This document shows, piece after piece, positions 21,494-32,975 of a DNA stretch of 64,000 bases. Below the pieces are notes generated by a model. It did not search any database, was not told the origin of the DNA, and saw only the letters and a list, made by a program, of their open reading frames with translations. Source of the stretch: Nemophila menziesii (taxonomy: Eukaryota > Streptophyta > Magnoliopsida > Boraginales > Hydrophyllaceae); the NCBI GenBank assembly GCA_029959085.1, contig JARWIR010000001.1, positions 72,044,899 through 72,108,898 on the forward strand, read 5' to 3'. The position numbers and the translations under genes were made by a program. Numbering within the stretch: the stretch's first letter is position 1; each line of letters begins with the position of its first letter.

Positions 21494-21705
21494 TCGAGGT
21501 AACTCGTCTAACTTTGAAAGACGTTAAACAAAAGTGCCCTTTGGGAGACATCCCATATTAATTTTTATGTTTAAGTTTTAGTTTAGTTTAGTTGATTTTA
21601 GTTGATATTGCATATTTGAGAAAGGTATTAGTGTTTTTGATGCTTAGGTATTGGAGAAATCGAGTTAGGGAAGCAAACAAAATTTATTCGGAAAAACTAA
21701 AGCAG

Positions 21706-22090
21706 GGGTGCGGTATACCGGACCTCAGCCGCGGTATACCGCAGGAAGAAACTCGTGCCACGGGTCGATGCCACGTGTTCTATACAGAAACGAAAAATTT
21801 TGGAGCTGTTGGCTGCGGTACACCGGACCCTAGTCCGTGCCATGCACCGCAGGACAAAAACCCGTGCCACGGTATGCTACCACGTGTTTATTGACGAAGC
21901 TAAGTTTTGGAGCATCAGTAGGTGCGATACACCGGACCCTAGTCCGTGCCCTACACCGCACGCCTAAACCCGTGCCACGGGGTTGTACCACGTGTCTTAT
22001 CCATAAGCTAAAAATTTTCGAGCATCAGATGCTGCGGTGTACCCCGCGGTACATCCCTAGTCCGCAGGGATGGTCCACGCCGCCCAGCTG
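21706..22090 (+). repeat. Element 3 palindrome and G-box tandem array
   Basis: About three to four imperfect units with a period near 109 bp. Each unit has a CGGTATACCG- or CGGTACACCG-type palindrome, a GTGCCACG stretch and a G-box CACGTG (21772-21777, 21881-21886, 21989-21994). A TATA-like box TATAAAG is at 22118-22124. It corresponds in position to 4941-5350 of element 1. Confidence 0.7.
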
Positions 22091-22117
22091 GAGAGAGAAA
22101 GTTACGGGATTCAAGGT

Positions 22118-22124
22118 TATAAAG
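22118..22124 (+). promoter_or_regulatory. TATA-like box of element 3 third-ORF region
   Basis: GGTTATAAAGAGG follows the palindrome array. Downstream is an A/C-rich leader with repeated ACATCA stretches, like the leader in element 1. Confidence 0.45.
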
Positions 22125-24604
22125 AGGTATATTGCTCATTAATCCGAATTTCATAAACCTTAAGTCTCTTTCTCTTCTCCAAACCTCTCCCAACTCCATT
22201 AAAGCTCATAAAAACCTTCACCTAACATCAAAACATCACCAAATCACCATGAATTTTCATCGAAATCCTTCCCTACATCATTACAAAGAATATTGAAGCA
22301 CCCAAATCATATCAAAACACCTAGAATCCAAGAATCAAAACCATGAATTTCAAAATCTTTTCCCAAAATCATTAAACCCATATCATCAAAGCTTGATTCA
22401 ATCATACCCACATGGAGAATTGTCATTCTAACACCTTTCCTAACCCAAATAAAGCTTTTTCCACCTATGATTAAGTTACAAATTTCAAGATTGTTCAAAG
22501 CTTTGAGTTGGGGGTCAAAAGAGATGATGAAGAGAATAGAGATATTATCAAGTGTTAAGGGATATGAAGAATCAAATCAAGGTATTGGGTAAGTTCTAGA
22601 TGAAATCAATTGAGATGGATAATAGTTTGGGAATATATTACAAGATAATTGGAGTCAAGCAACTAGAGAGGAACCAGTTTTTGGTGGATTCAAATCCTAA
22701 AAAGCAAGCAATTGTAATTAGGGAACAGAAGATGCCAATACCTCTTCTAATCAAAGATTTCTATATCAGAGATGAACAAAGCTTCTGGGACGCTAGTAGT
22801 TGGGTTCAAAACATATTCCTGTATGAACACTGTCACATGAGAGAGGATTCAAGAGCAAAGTTGGAAGAAGATTAAGAAGAGATTTCTAGAGTGTGATTGA
22901 TTGGGATGGAGCATGAGAAGATGTAAGGGAAAGAAAAATTGGTTATACGTGAAATTTGCATACATGAAAGCACTGCACCCTATTACGGGTATTGATCAGG
23001 AAAGGTAAATAGCCTCGAAGAGTATGTTTTCTTTCTTCCTTTCCTTTTCTTTATGTGCAATATCTGTAAAATTTTAATTTTCTTTTATTTTATTTTATTT
23101 TTGAGTCTTTTCGAGTCGTGGGGACACGACTCATTTTTTAGTTGGGGGTGTGGGGATTCGTTGTCTCTCATCTCCATTTTTATGTTTTTAGGCAAAATTA
23201 AAATTTTTATGAGAAGGTTTAGATGTATGTAGAGTGTGTTTAATAGCTTAAAAGCATAAGCTCAGTGAGTTAATGATAGTAAGTAGTATGTTTATGAGCT
23301 ATTTTATTTTGTATGCTTTGAGTATTTGCAGGAAAACACACGTTGATAGTAAAGAGAAGATTAGTGAGCAATGCGATAGAAAGTATGTTCGATCTCAGGG
23401 AACCTTGAGAAGTGTGTAGGCCGTGAGATCCAAGCTAGTTGATAACCCATTTGATGAAAGTGCTAAAGGTAAGAAAATAACGAAATTACATAGTGTAGAA
23501 AGTGATTAAGGCGGTTCTTTCAGATTTGAAGCCTTTGAAGCCTTTTTATACCTTCTCACCATGATAATTTTGATTTTATGCTATATCCTTTCAGCCCCTT
23601 CTAGCCTTTCTAAAGCCTTTTTATTAAAACACTTTATAAACCATATCCCTTTAGATTATAGGACTTTTCGATATGAACCGCACTCGAATCGCGATGCATA
23701 GACAGTTGTTTTAGAGCTTGAGTTTGGGGTGGTGGGTCCACCATTATGGGAATTGTTATTGGGATGGGATTTTGAGCTTATTAATTGTGCTTTGTGCTTT
23801 ATATTGATGATGATTCACAGATTTTTATTGTAACCTTTTGCCGGGGTAATAGTGAATGAAAAAGAAGCTACGAGCTAAATTTGCCAACAAGGGCATTAAA
23901 AGAAAAAATATATATATATATATATGAGAAAATAGCGTGATATCTCATCATTAAAAAGAGAGTCATAGCGTTTGAAAAGAAATTGATTTGAAAAGAAAAT
24001 ATATATATTCAGACCGGCAAAGTGGAATTTTTATGTGAACATCTTATGGTTTAATTGGGTTATTGGGGATGCTAAATTGTGCATCAAAGAAATCATTGGG
24101 TTGAGTGAGAAACGTTTTATGAGAGTAACTCAAGCTCTAGGGCGATTCGTTGATGGCTAGTGAGGAGAGAGCCAAAAGCTCACTCTAAATTATCCAAATA
24201 TACTTATCATACCATCCCTAAGCCTACATTACAACCTTAAAGACCTTTTGATTCTTTTCTATGTTATTGAGAAGTGATTGAGCCAATAGAGAGTAGTTAA
24301 ATGGATCTTTGGACACTAGTGAAGTTCGATGAACAATCTATAGCTTCCTTGGGGAACTGAGTAAAGTCCCAATCCTTCTTACATTGCGAAACTAATCTGA
24401 TCTTGAATTCAAGCCGTGTTGATTGTGGATATGAGAAGTGTACAGGTATGTAGTTCATAAATATTATTGCATGAAATTTTCTGAGTAGTTGCTTCGAGTC
24501 TATTCTCCATATTCTGCTATCTTCTTCCCTCTGTGCTTAATTGACCTAGGTGTGTATTTAGAGACTTCCCTTTGTTTTTATCTTTATTGTATCGGGACGA
24601 TACA
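22125..24604 (+). other. Element 3 third-ORF remnant and 3' non-coding blocks
   Basis: A weak ORF at 22600-22875 (IPLLIKDFYIRDEQ) may be a third-ORF remnant, but no domain is certain. PPT-like tracts are at 22502-22516, 23137-23157 and 23718-23737. A perfect hairpin GAGTCGTG-GGGA-CACGACTC lies at 23113-23132. Blocks shared with elements 1 and 5 follow (about 23840 and 24013-24190). Short TA runs occur near 23908-23925 and 24000. Confidence 0.55.
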
Positions 24605-24622
24605 ACTTTGAGTTGGGGGTCT
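24605..24622 (+). promoter_or_regulatory. Element 3 terminal polypurine tract
   Basis: ACTTTGAGTTGGGGGTCT lies directly before the 3' LTR start TGATGTCTCC, the same sequence type as in element 1. Confidence 0.75.
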
Positions 24623-24880
24623 TGATGTCTCCTCATTTGTGATAGATTTATATTAGGATGAGACATCATTTTTAGTGATTTAGGAAGTCTTTAAATTCAT
24701 CAACGCTTGTTAAATATAAGTAGATCTAACGGATTAAATCCCTGCGAACGAACTTGACTTATCATTAAAACTTGCAAACGATCTGTGATACTTGCAGTGA
24801 GTTCCGTGGTTCTCAAGGGTGTGTGCTCTTTATTATTATTCTTATTTATCTATTTATTTATCACACCTTTTCCCCCACCA
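24623..24880 (+). repeat. Element 3, 3' LTR with internal deletion
   Basis: Only 258 bp. The first 68 bp (TGATGTCTCC... to AGGAAGTC) match the LTR start seen at 42603. It then jumps to the last 190 bp of the LTR, shared with 19367-19549. Most of the LTR interior is missing. Confidence 0.75.
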
Positions 24881-24896
24881 CTTGTCAACTTGGACT

Positions 24897-25516
24897 CTAC
24901 GCATATCTCACATTTTTATTGAGATTTAAAGTTAACATTTGGTAACATACGTTTACAAGTTTAGTTATAGAACCAAAATTAACATGTCCTAATCTATCAT
25001 GCCATAAATTAGGAGAATCCAACAAGTAAATGGAAGAAAAATTCTTATTCATCACATATTTTGTTACATTTTTAGGAGGTACCACATACATTACATTTAG
25101 CTTAAACAGACCGTCACATAGGTACCCCTTGCCTACATACATCTCATTTTCAAAAGTACAAATTTATCAGCTACAAATACAAGCTTAAATCCGGCCTTGT
25201 TAAGTAAGGAACCGGAAACCAGATTCTTACGAATATCTGGTACATGCAGCACATTGTTCAAGGTTAACTCCTTTCCAGAGGTCATCTTTAACACAACTTT
25301 CCCAACTCCTCCAACTTTTGAGGTTGACGAATTTCCCATGTAAAGCATTTCTTCATTTGGAGAAGTCTTGTAGGTCTTGAACATGTTTTTCTTTAAACAA
25401 ACATGCCTTGTTGCTCCGCCGTCAACCGACCACTGTTTGGGGTTTCCAACGAGATTCATCTCAGAAATCCTTGCAGCGAGATTCATCTCTTCAATACCAT
25501 CAGAAAGCTCAGTCAT
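24897..25516 (-). pseudogene. Element 6 protease and pre-integrase region
   Basis: 25133-25516 has the copia protease motif as [12 protein letters not shown]; the usual DSGA/DSGC is here DGGA. It is followed by [16 protein letters not shown]. 24897-25142 has LWHDRLGHVNFGSI, the zinc-binding His pair before integrase. The two blocks are separated by a frameshift near 25140, and the sequence ends abruptly at the element 3 boundary. Confidence 0.75.
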
Positions 25517-25543
25517 ATTTTCTTGACTATTGTTACATTTCTT

Positions 25544-26426
25544 CTAGTTACCTTGTGCCTTCTTGTTTCGAAAATCTTTTGCGCGATGACCATGTTTGCC
25601 ACAGTTGTGACAATTTCCGTCAAACTTAGCCTTTTTCTTGTTGTCAATAGATTGTCCTTGCCTTTTCCGTTTGTTGTTGTGGTTAGACCTCGGTTGTTCC
25701 ACAACATTAACCTTGGCTTCAAACGAACAAAAGTTACTTCCTTTCTCGGCTATTCGGTTGTCTTCTTCGATCCTCAACCGAACGATCAAATCTTCAAGGC
25801 TGATTTGCTTGCGTTTGTGCTTCAGATAGTTCTTGAAGTCTTTGTACATTGGTGGTAATTTTTCAACCAATGCAGCAACTTGGAAGGATTCCACCAATCT
25901 CATTCCTTCAGCATCTAACTCATGTAGTATTAACTGAAACTGTTGCACCTGCGACATCAGAGATTTCGAGTCTACCATTTTAAACTCCAAAAACTTACCA
26001 GCCACAAACTTTTTGGTACCGGCGTCTTCAGTTTTGTATTTTTCCTCTAGGGAATCCCAGAGTTGTTTAGTCGATTTCATAGTGCAATACACATTATACA
26101 GACAATTGTCTAGACAATTGAGAATGTAGTTTTTGCACAAAAAGTCTGAATGGTTCCATACTTCCACGACATGAACAGTTTGAGCGTCGGGATCATCTCC
26201 CGTTTCTGGAGCATTTTCTTTGAGAAACCTCGCAAGACTCAAAGTAGTCAAGTAGAACAACATTTTCTATTGCCATGTTTTGAAGTTTGCGCCACCAAAC
26301 TTCTCTGGTCTTTCAGAAGGACCCATAGGTACTGTCATATGCACGTTGGGCCTTGAAGTACCACCAGTTTCATTTTGTTGTTGCATTGTTGTAGAAGCAT
26401 TTGTATTTTCTGGTTCTTTAGCCATT
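25544..26426 (-). pseudogene. Element 6 gag
   Basis: ATG at 26426 (MAKEPENT). A stop TAG at 26267-26269 lies in a WQ-stop-KM context that looks like a mutated Gln codon, and the frame is open below it to 25544. A gag core of copia type (KQLWDSLEEKYKTEDAGTKK, FKNYLKHKRKQISLEDLI) is followed by basic residues and one zinc knuckle, CHNCGKHGHRAKDF, in which the last Cys is replaced. Confidence 0.8.
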
Positions 26427-27438
26427 CTGTTACGTTCAACGAAACAAACCAGTAGAAGAGATTTAATATGTGTTTGATACAGTAGATGTATACAACACGA
26501 AATAGAAATAGTTTTGAGACTGGATGTCCATATTCTTGTCTTTCACAAGAGTTTATCTCTTATTAGGCAGACTAAAGTCCCAAGTTTTAAAATCTTGTTG
26601 TAGAACATAGAATTTGGATTCTGCAGTTGAATAAACGAAACGAGAATCAAAATAACAGTAGCGATAGTAAACCTTAAATTGTTATCTCCAGTGAGTTATC
26701 TTAATTCAAAAACAGAAAGGAGAAAGAACAAAAAAAATGCAGAAAAAAAATTAACGAAAAACACTGATCGAGGCTAGGATTGGATCCTATGTCTTTAAGA
26801 TTTATTAGCAACGCACTGGTGTCTTATGTTTTTGTTTGGCTTCAACCTCCAAGATACAACGATCAACACTGCAAATATCAGACACTTGAAAATCTGCAGA
26901 AACTTCGAACTTTCAATGGTGATTAATCTCTCTTTCTTTTATGTCATTTATCTGCAAAAAACTGAATGAATGAAAATAGTTTTGGCCATGTATTTATAGG
27001 TGTAGAAGCACCTGTTTAAATCTGACCTGCAATGTTTCAGACATGGGAGATGACGTTTGAGGAAGAAGATGTTTTAGGAAAAATTAGAACGTTAAAGACG
27101 TTCAATTTAAAATTAAAATGATAGCCCCGTTTTAATTTTGCAAAACTATAGTCCAAACCAAGCCAAGCCCAAGCCCAAAAGTGGGTGCCCCAAAGGGCCC
27201 AATTCTTAAGTGATAAGAACTTTATATTGAGTGACTATTTTTTTTTACTCATATACCTCAAATTCAACACTCAATTTTTCATTCACCTTTCATTTGTTTT
27301 ACACAAGTGAATACAAAAAATTCATTACCGAAGTAAGACGAAAAACTTTCGTTTTTGTCTTGACTTATAGCGAGGTCCGAGACCCACGTAAAAATTAATA
27401 AAGTAAGAGATTTCACTTGGGTAAATTACCCAAATGAT

Positions 27439-27520
<82 letters not shown>

Positions 27521-29189
27521 CTTTAGAGTATTTTAAATAATATAATTTATTTTTGTTGGAGTGTTTCTTACCTATTTTAACTTTATAGAGGTAATCTTAT
27601 ATGGACCCTAATTCACCATAATATGTAAATAAGTTAAAAGTAATAATCATGCACTGTTTTATTTTGATGATAAAAAAACATTATTTAATAATATAATAAC
27701 TTTATTTAAGAAAATATAGTTCATAGTCTAATTATTCTTCTTTCCATATAAAAACATAAGAATCACATGAAATAAATTTCATTAAACAATACTAAGGTCG
27801 TGCAAAAATAACAATTAAATTTATATTTTTTTATGGGAAAGCAGATTTCTAATATAAAGAGAACGAGTTATCTAGCTAAGGTTGTGCAACCAATATGCAT
27901 CTGAGTTTGATGTTCCGAACAAACGATAAATCGTATAAAATTCCAAATTCAAATTTCTATAATACAGCAAAGGACGTGCAATCAAATAAAATAAGGCATG
28001 GTTTACAAAAAAACAATATATTCCTAAAAATACAAAAAAAAATACCTTTACTATGAAATTGGATTAGAAGATTTCAAAACAATCCTCCTTTGAGAATGTG
28101 AAGAATAATTAATCCTTTATGATCTGATTTTACAATGGAATTTAACCAGCAACCTTTAATTTTTTATTCCAAATAATTACAGTAGAAATAATATTATCCT
28201 TACTATTTAAAATACTTTAGCGAAAATTCTCTTCATCAATAGTAAAAAAGGTATTATATCTTGCTTAAAAGAAGATTTGTTCCATACAGTCGGGGATGTA
28301 TAACTTGGGAGTTGTCTAACAAAGACAAACATCTCTTTCCAACCAAAATGGCTAGTTAGGAATTTGTTAAAGATCATTATATGTATGATATTTTTTACGA
28401 GGATAAAAATTATATCACCCGCCTTAAATTTTTGTATTTTTGTAAAGGACTTGAAGATTAATGAACAAAAATAGCTTGGATTCTACTATATTGTACAAAG
28501 GTTAAATAAATTAGCATGAGTGATCATATTTAAACTTCTTCAAGCTTAAAGCGTAAACAGACAAAATCCTGCCCCAAGGATTGGGAGATAACTTACTAGC
28601 GCTTGAAGTGGAAACATTTAAAAGGTAGTATATGAAAGTACCTAAGTGGTACCGCATCTCCATATAAACATTAAAGATTCATTTTATATCACCCTCTAAA
28701 CCATTTCACTCTTGCTCCGACTGGTCTAGAACACTAATTTACAACCATAGGGTAATATCCCAATAGTAAAGTAAAATATTTACATTTTTATTTAGTCTAA
28801 TGACATTTAATCTGGCTAGCCCCAAAATTAAAGTTAAATTTTGGAATTTGATTAACCCACTTTTGGATAAAAAGATCTATTTAAGGTTACAACAATTATG
28901 CGGGCCTCTATTGTTAAAGATGAATTTGTTCAAAAACATATTTTTCCATCAATAAATATCTTCATAAGGGTTACAGAAGACCCATGAATGGGGTTATTAC
29001 TAGAAGTGGTAATAGAATATTGTAAAGATGATGATATTGTGAGAAAATATATAAAGAGATTAAGATTTACCTTTGAAAGAAAGGGGATGTTTGAAGAGTC
29101 AACAAAATATTCTCGCAAGGACTATAATAATACGTAAGATATTGGTGAAAGAGAAAAGTAGATACATTTTGTGTATTAGACAAAACATA
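26427..29189. other. AT-rich region, no gene; perhaps 5' end of element 6 on the left
   Basis: No supported coding sequence on either strand. The left part (to about 27240) may hold the leader and LTR of element 6 but has no defined ends. The remainder is AT-rich with a long (TA)n tract. Short open frames such as 28930-29118 show no family features. Confidence 0.5.
27442..27520. repeat. (TA)n microsatellite
   Basis: About 78 bp of uninterrupted alternating T and A. Confidence 0.95.
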
Positions 29190-30985
29190 AGCACAGGGTA
29201 AGAGAAGATAGCAGAATATATAGAATAAACTCAAAGAAACTACTCAGAAAATTTCATGTAATAATATTTAGAAACTACATACCTGCACACTTTTCATTTC
29301 TACAATCAACACGGCTTGAATTCAAGATTGGATTAGCTTCACAATGTAAGAATGAGAGGATCTTAACTCAATTTACAAAGGAGGCTATAGATTGTTCATC
29401 AAACTTTATGAGTATCCAAAGATCCACTTAACTGCTCTCTAACGGCTCAATCACTTCTAGATTACATAGCAAGAATCAAAAGGTCTTTAGGGTTGTAATG
29501 TTGTCTTAGGGACGGTGTGATAAGTATATTTGGATAATTTAGAGTGAGATTTTGGCTCTCTCCTCACTAGCCATCAATGAACCATCTTAGAGCTTGAGTT
29601 ACTCTCATAAAACATTCTCACTCAACCCAATAAATTCTTTGATGCACTAGTTGGCATCCCCAATAACCCACTTAAAGCATAAAGATGTTCACATAAAAAT
29701 TCCACTTTGCCGGTCTAAATATATATATATATATATATTCTTTTCATATCAATTTTTCTGTTGTATAGCTATGACTCTCTTTTTTATGTTGAGATATCAT
29801 GCTATTTTTTTCTAATATATTTTCTCTATGATTTTAAGTTTTTTTCATTTACACTTACCCCGAAAAAGGGTTACAATATAATAAACATGTGAATCATCAT
29901 CAAAATATAGAGCACAATTAATAAGTTCAAAAATCCCAACCCAATAATATTTCCCATAATGGTGGACCTACCACCCCAAGCTCAAGCTCTAAAACAATTG
30001 TATATGCATCACGATTCAAGTGCGGGTTATAAGGAAAAGTCCTATAATCTAAAGGGATAGGAATTATAATGTGAGTAATAAAAAGGCTTTAGAAAGACTA
30101 GAAGGTGTTGAGAAGGACATATTATATAATAAATGGATAGCAAGCTAAAAGGAAACAAGGGGCTGATGAAAGAACTGCCTTAATCACTTTCAAAACTATG
30201 TAATTCCGTCATTCTATTACCTTTAGCACGTTCATTAAATTAGTTTATCCACTAGCTTGGGTCTCACGGCCTACACATCACTCATGGCTCCCTGAGACCG
30301 AACATACTTTATATCGTATTGCTAACTAATCATTTCTTTACTACCAATGTGTGTTTTTCTAGAAATACTCAAAGCATACAAAATCAAGCAGCTCATAAAC
30401 ATATTACTTTCTATCATTAACTAAATAAGATTATGCTTTCAAGCTATTAAACACACTGTACATCTAATCCATCTATTAAAAACTTCAAAAATTCAAATTT
30501 CTCTATAAAAACTGTAAATCATGTAAAATGGATATGTGGGACAACGAATCCTCACACCCTAACTCAAAAATGAGTCGTGTCCCCACGACTCGAAACAAAC
30601 TCGATAAAAAAACTAACACATATATTGCAAACAGAGAAATGGTAGGAAAGAAAGAAAACATGCTCTTCGAGGCTATTGCCTCGCATGATCAATACCCGAA
30701 ATAGGGTGTAGTGCTTTTCTTGTATGTAACCTTCTAGTATCACCAATTTCGCTTTCCCTTACATCCTCTTATGCTCCATCCCAATAAATCACACTCTAGA
30801 AAACTTTTCTCTTATGTACATGTGTGTTGATATGATTTGGGTGGTTGAATCTTCTTTGTAATGATGTAGGGAAGGATTTGGATGTGAATTTATGATGTTT
30901 CATGGAGTTTGGGTGCCTTGGGGAAGAAAGGGAAGCTTAAGGATTAAAAATTTGTAACTAATACTAACCTTCAATTTGAACCCTT
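29190..30985 (-). other. Element 5, 3' non-coding blocks
   Basis: Reverse-complement matches to about 22750-24490 of element 3. Includes a TA run near 29720, PPT-like tracts at 29970-29990 and 30553-30570, and a perfect GAGTCGTG/CACGACTC hairpin at about 30571-30590. No coding sequence is supported, although the third-ORF remnant would lie here. Confidence 0.6.
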
Positions 30986-31400
30986 CTTATAACATTTGTA
31001 ATTGGATCTGGCGGCGGGTTGCGGTGCACCGGAGCAATGGTGAGGTGTACCTGACTCGAGGGTTTCAGAACATGGTCACGAGTTGTTGACACGGTTTTTC
31101 ATAAGAGGTCTCGAAAATGTACCAGATTTCGAAACCGTTGCCACGGTTTTGGCCGTGCAGTGCACCGGAGCTATCGTGGGGTGTACCGCACGAAGTCTCT
31201 GGATGCCACAAAAAAATAAGTTTTTTATTTTACCTCCAAATCAGGTATTCTCCACTACACTGGATAGGTTTCGAAAAAATACGCGATTTAGACTCGAGAA
31301 AAAGTGAATTCCGATGCTCGCAAAGTTATGCCAGTTCGAAGTTACATTTAAAAAATTTACGCTGATAGGTGCGATGCACCGCGAATACCGGCAGTGTACC
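30986..31400 (-). promoter_or_regulatory. Element 5 palindrome block with TATA-like site
   Basis: Decayed palindromes such as GCGGTGCACCGG (31019), CAGTGCACCGGA (31158), GGGTGTACCGCA (31180) and GCGATGCACCGC (31370) lie just upstream (minus strand) of GTTATAAG at 30986-30993. Position and order are the same as in elements 1 and 3. Confidence 0.55.
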
Positions 31401-31649
31401 AAAAAATAGTTCTATCCAGGCCTTTTTAACTCCGAAGATTTTCCAGTTTTTCACCCCAAACTCGGACCCTTGTATACCTACACATCAAAAACAATCATAG
31501 CTTCCTCACTACTGCAATATGCACTCAAAAACACATAAACTAACTAAAAAGAATAAAAACACAAAAACACAAAAGCATAAAATATTGTGGGATGTCTCCC
31601 AGAAAGAACTTTTGTTTAATGTCTTTCAAATTTTTATATGTTGCCTCGA

Positions 31650-31883
31650 TTATTTCTTGATTATATAGCCTACCCAATAGCGGGTGATGATATGCACATC
31701 TACTATTCGAAGCCTTTGTCCTCTCGAATGCTGTATCTCTATTAACTTTGTTGTCACTCCTCGAGTAACAACAAATGGCCCTATCCACGCATTTTTGAAA
31801 CCTCGTGGCCTATTCTCTTGTTTGGAGACCTTCCAAGCAACTGTGGTTCCAACACCAAACTCATCTTTAGCTATCTTCTTCAC
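31650..31883 (-). pseudogene. Element 5 integrase C-terminal remnant
   Basis: EFGVGTTVAWK, RPRGFKNAWIGPFVVTRG and LRIVDVHIITRYW match the end of the element 3 polypeptide. No integrase core, RT or RNase H is present upstream, and unlike element 3 no clear protease-like domain is seen. Confidence 0.7.
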
Positions 31884-32142
31884 AGGTTCATAGTGGTGGC
31901 CCTTACAAAATCTATTTCAGAAACAAATGAGAATGCGAGTGTAGAGATCGAGGTTGAAAATGTGGCCCTCATAACAAAAGAAAAGTCTGAAACAAGCCCT
32001 TTTTTTGGACAAAAAGATAGAGGAGATGACACTTGAGTTCCCCATTATACCATATGTATCTAAAGAGGTTAAAGAGAAGGTGTTGCAGTGTGAATTCTTT
32101 TGTATTACCTTCAGGCATTTGGGTGTGGGTTTTGTCTTTTTT

Positions 32143-32903
32143 TCACGCCTCTACAAATGCTTTATCGATGCCACCATTTAACTGATTCGTCTTCATAAGG
32201 TTGGGTGGTGACATCAATGGAGTACTAGGTGGCGAATCCATCCTAGTATCTTCCTCTTCTATCTCTTTTCTAACCAATATTTCAATATTTGATCCTTCTA
32301 AATGCGGCTTGGTTGGGTTTTCCATGGATGTAATCTTCCCTTCACAAGGTTTAATATCATCTTCGACTCGATTATCGAAAATTGTCTCATCTATACTTAG
32401 CGTGGTTTGTTCTTCTATTGTTGAACTCTCTAGTTCACTAGGTGTAACTTGTGGCGATTCCACTTTCTTCTCTCTAGTTCGTTATCTTTACTGGCCTTAT
32501 GATTAATATTTGTACCTTGGCCAGTTTGCATAGATGGTACTTGTTGTAGCCTCTCAATTGTTTCTATGAGTTGCGTCAATCTTTGCTCGATCAATTGATG
32601 TTGTTGTTGCATGCCTTGCACTAATGATATGACAGCATCGCTTTTCGCCTCACACTTTACTACATTATCCCTTGTAACCTTAATGAAATGATTGAGGGAG
32701 TCCTCCAACTTCCTGAGCCTCTCTTCATGATCTTTGAAGCTTCCTCGTGCCAGAACCATGAAATTATGCTCTTTATCAATAAAGTTTTGTACTTGAATAC
32801 ACCAGGATTGTGGTGGATCTTGCTCTTGATAGAGCGGAATCTCCATACCTAAAGAAAAACCTGAAAAAAGACTAAAACAAAACATATGTAAAACTGAAAA
32901 CAA
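32143..32903 (-). pseudogene. Element 5 gag-like ORF (frameshifted)
   Basis: 32430-32903 begins near MEIPLYQEQDPPQSW and has helical Gln/Glu-rich segments (EQRLTQLIETIERLQQ) resembling EQRLTNLTKINQQLQQ of element 3. 32143-32463 is acidic and ends proline-rich (PPSTPLMSPPNL), like LLSPPHLQR in element 3. The two are joined by a frameshift near 32463. No capsid core or zinc knuckle is visible. Confidence 0.6.
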
Positions 32904-32951
32904 CTAAAACTACTAACCTAATTTAAACACAAAATAAAACCCCGCAATAAA

Positions 32952-32969
32952 TCCCCGGCAGCGGCGCCA
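32952..32969 (-). promoter_or_regulatory. Element 5 primer binding site, tRNA-Asp type
   Basis: Minus strand TGGCGCCGCTGCCGGGGA, identical to that of element 3, six bases from the LTR end at 32976. Confidence 0.85.
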
Positions 32970-32975
32970 AAAACT

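Larger units (their letters stand above)
19180..24880 (+). mobile_element. Element 3: non-autonomous Athila relative
   Basis: Right part of the 5' LTR at 19180-19549, a tRNA-Asp type PBS, gag-like and protease-like remnants, an isolated integrase C-terminus, a palindrome promoter-like block, 3' non-coding blocks shared with element 1, a PPT and a short 3' LTR (24623-24880). RT, RNase H and the integrase core are absent. Element 5 shows the same reduced plan. Confidence 0.8.
24881..26426 (-). mobile_element. Element 6: truncated Ty1/copia element (gag, protease, start of integrase)
   Basis: On the minus strand, gag (25544-26426), protease (25133-25516) and the pre-integrase HHCC region (24897-25142) occur in copia order. 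The element is cut at 24880, where element 3 ends, so integrase core, RT and RNase H are absent. A 5' LTR probably lies right of 26426 but its ends could not be found, and no tRNA-Met PBS was seen. Confidence 0.75.

Noticed and set aside
21706..22090. Tandem palindromes as a CRISPR-like array
   Set aside because: Plant DNA, unequal spacers, and positions tied to retrotransposon promoters.
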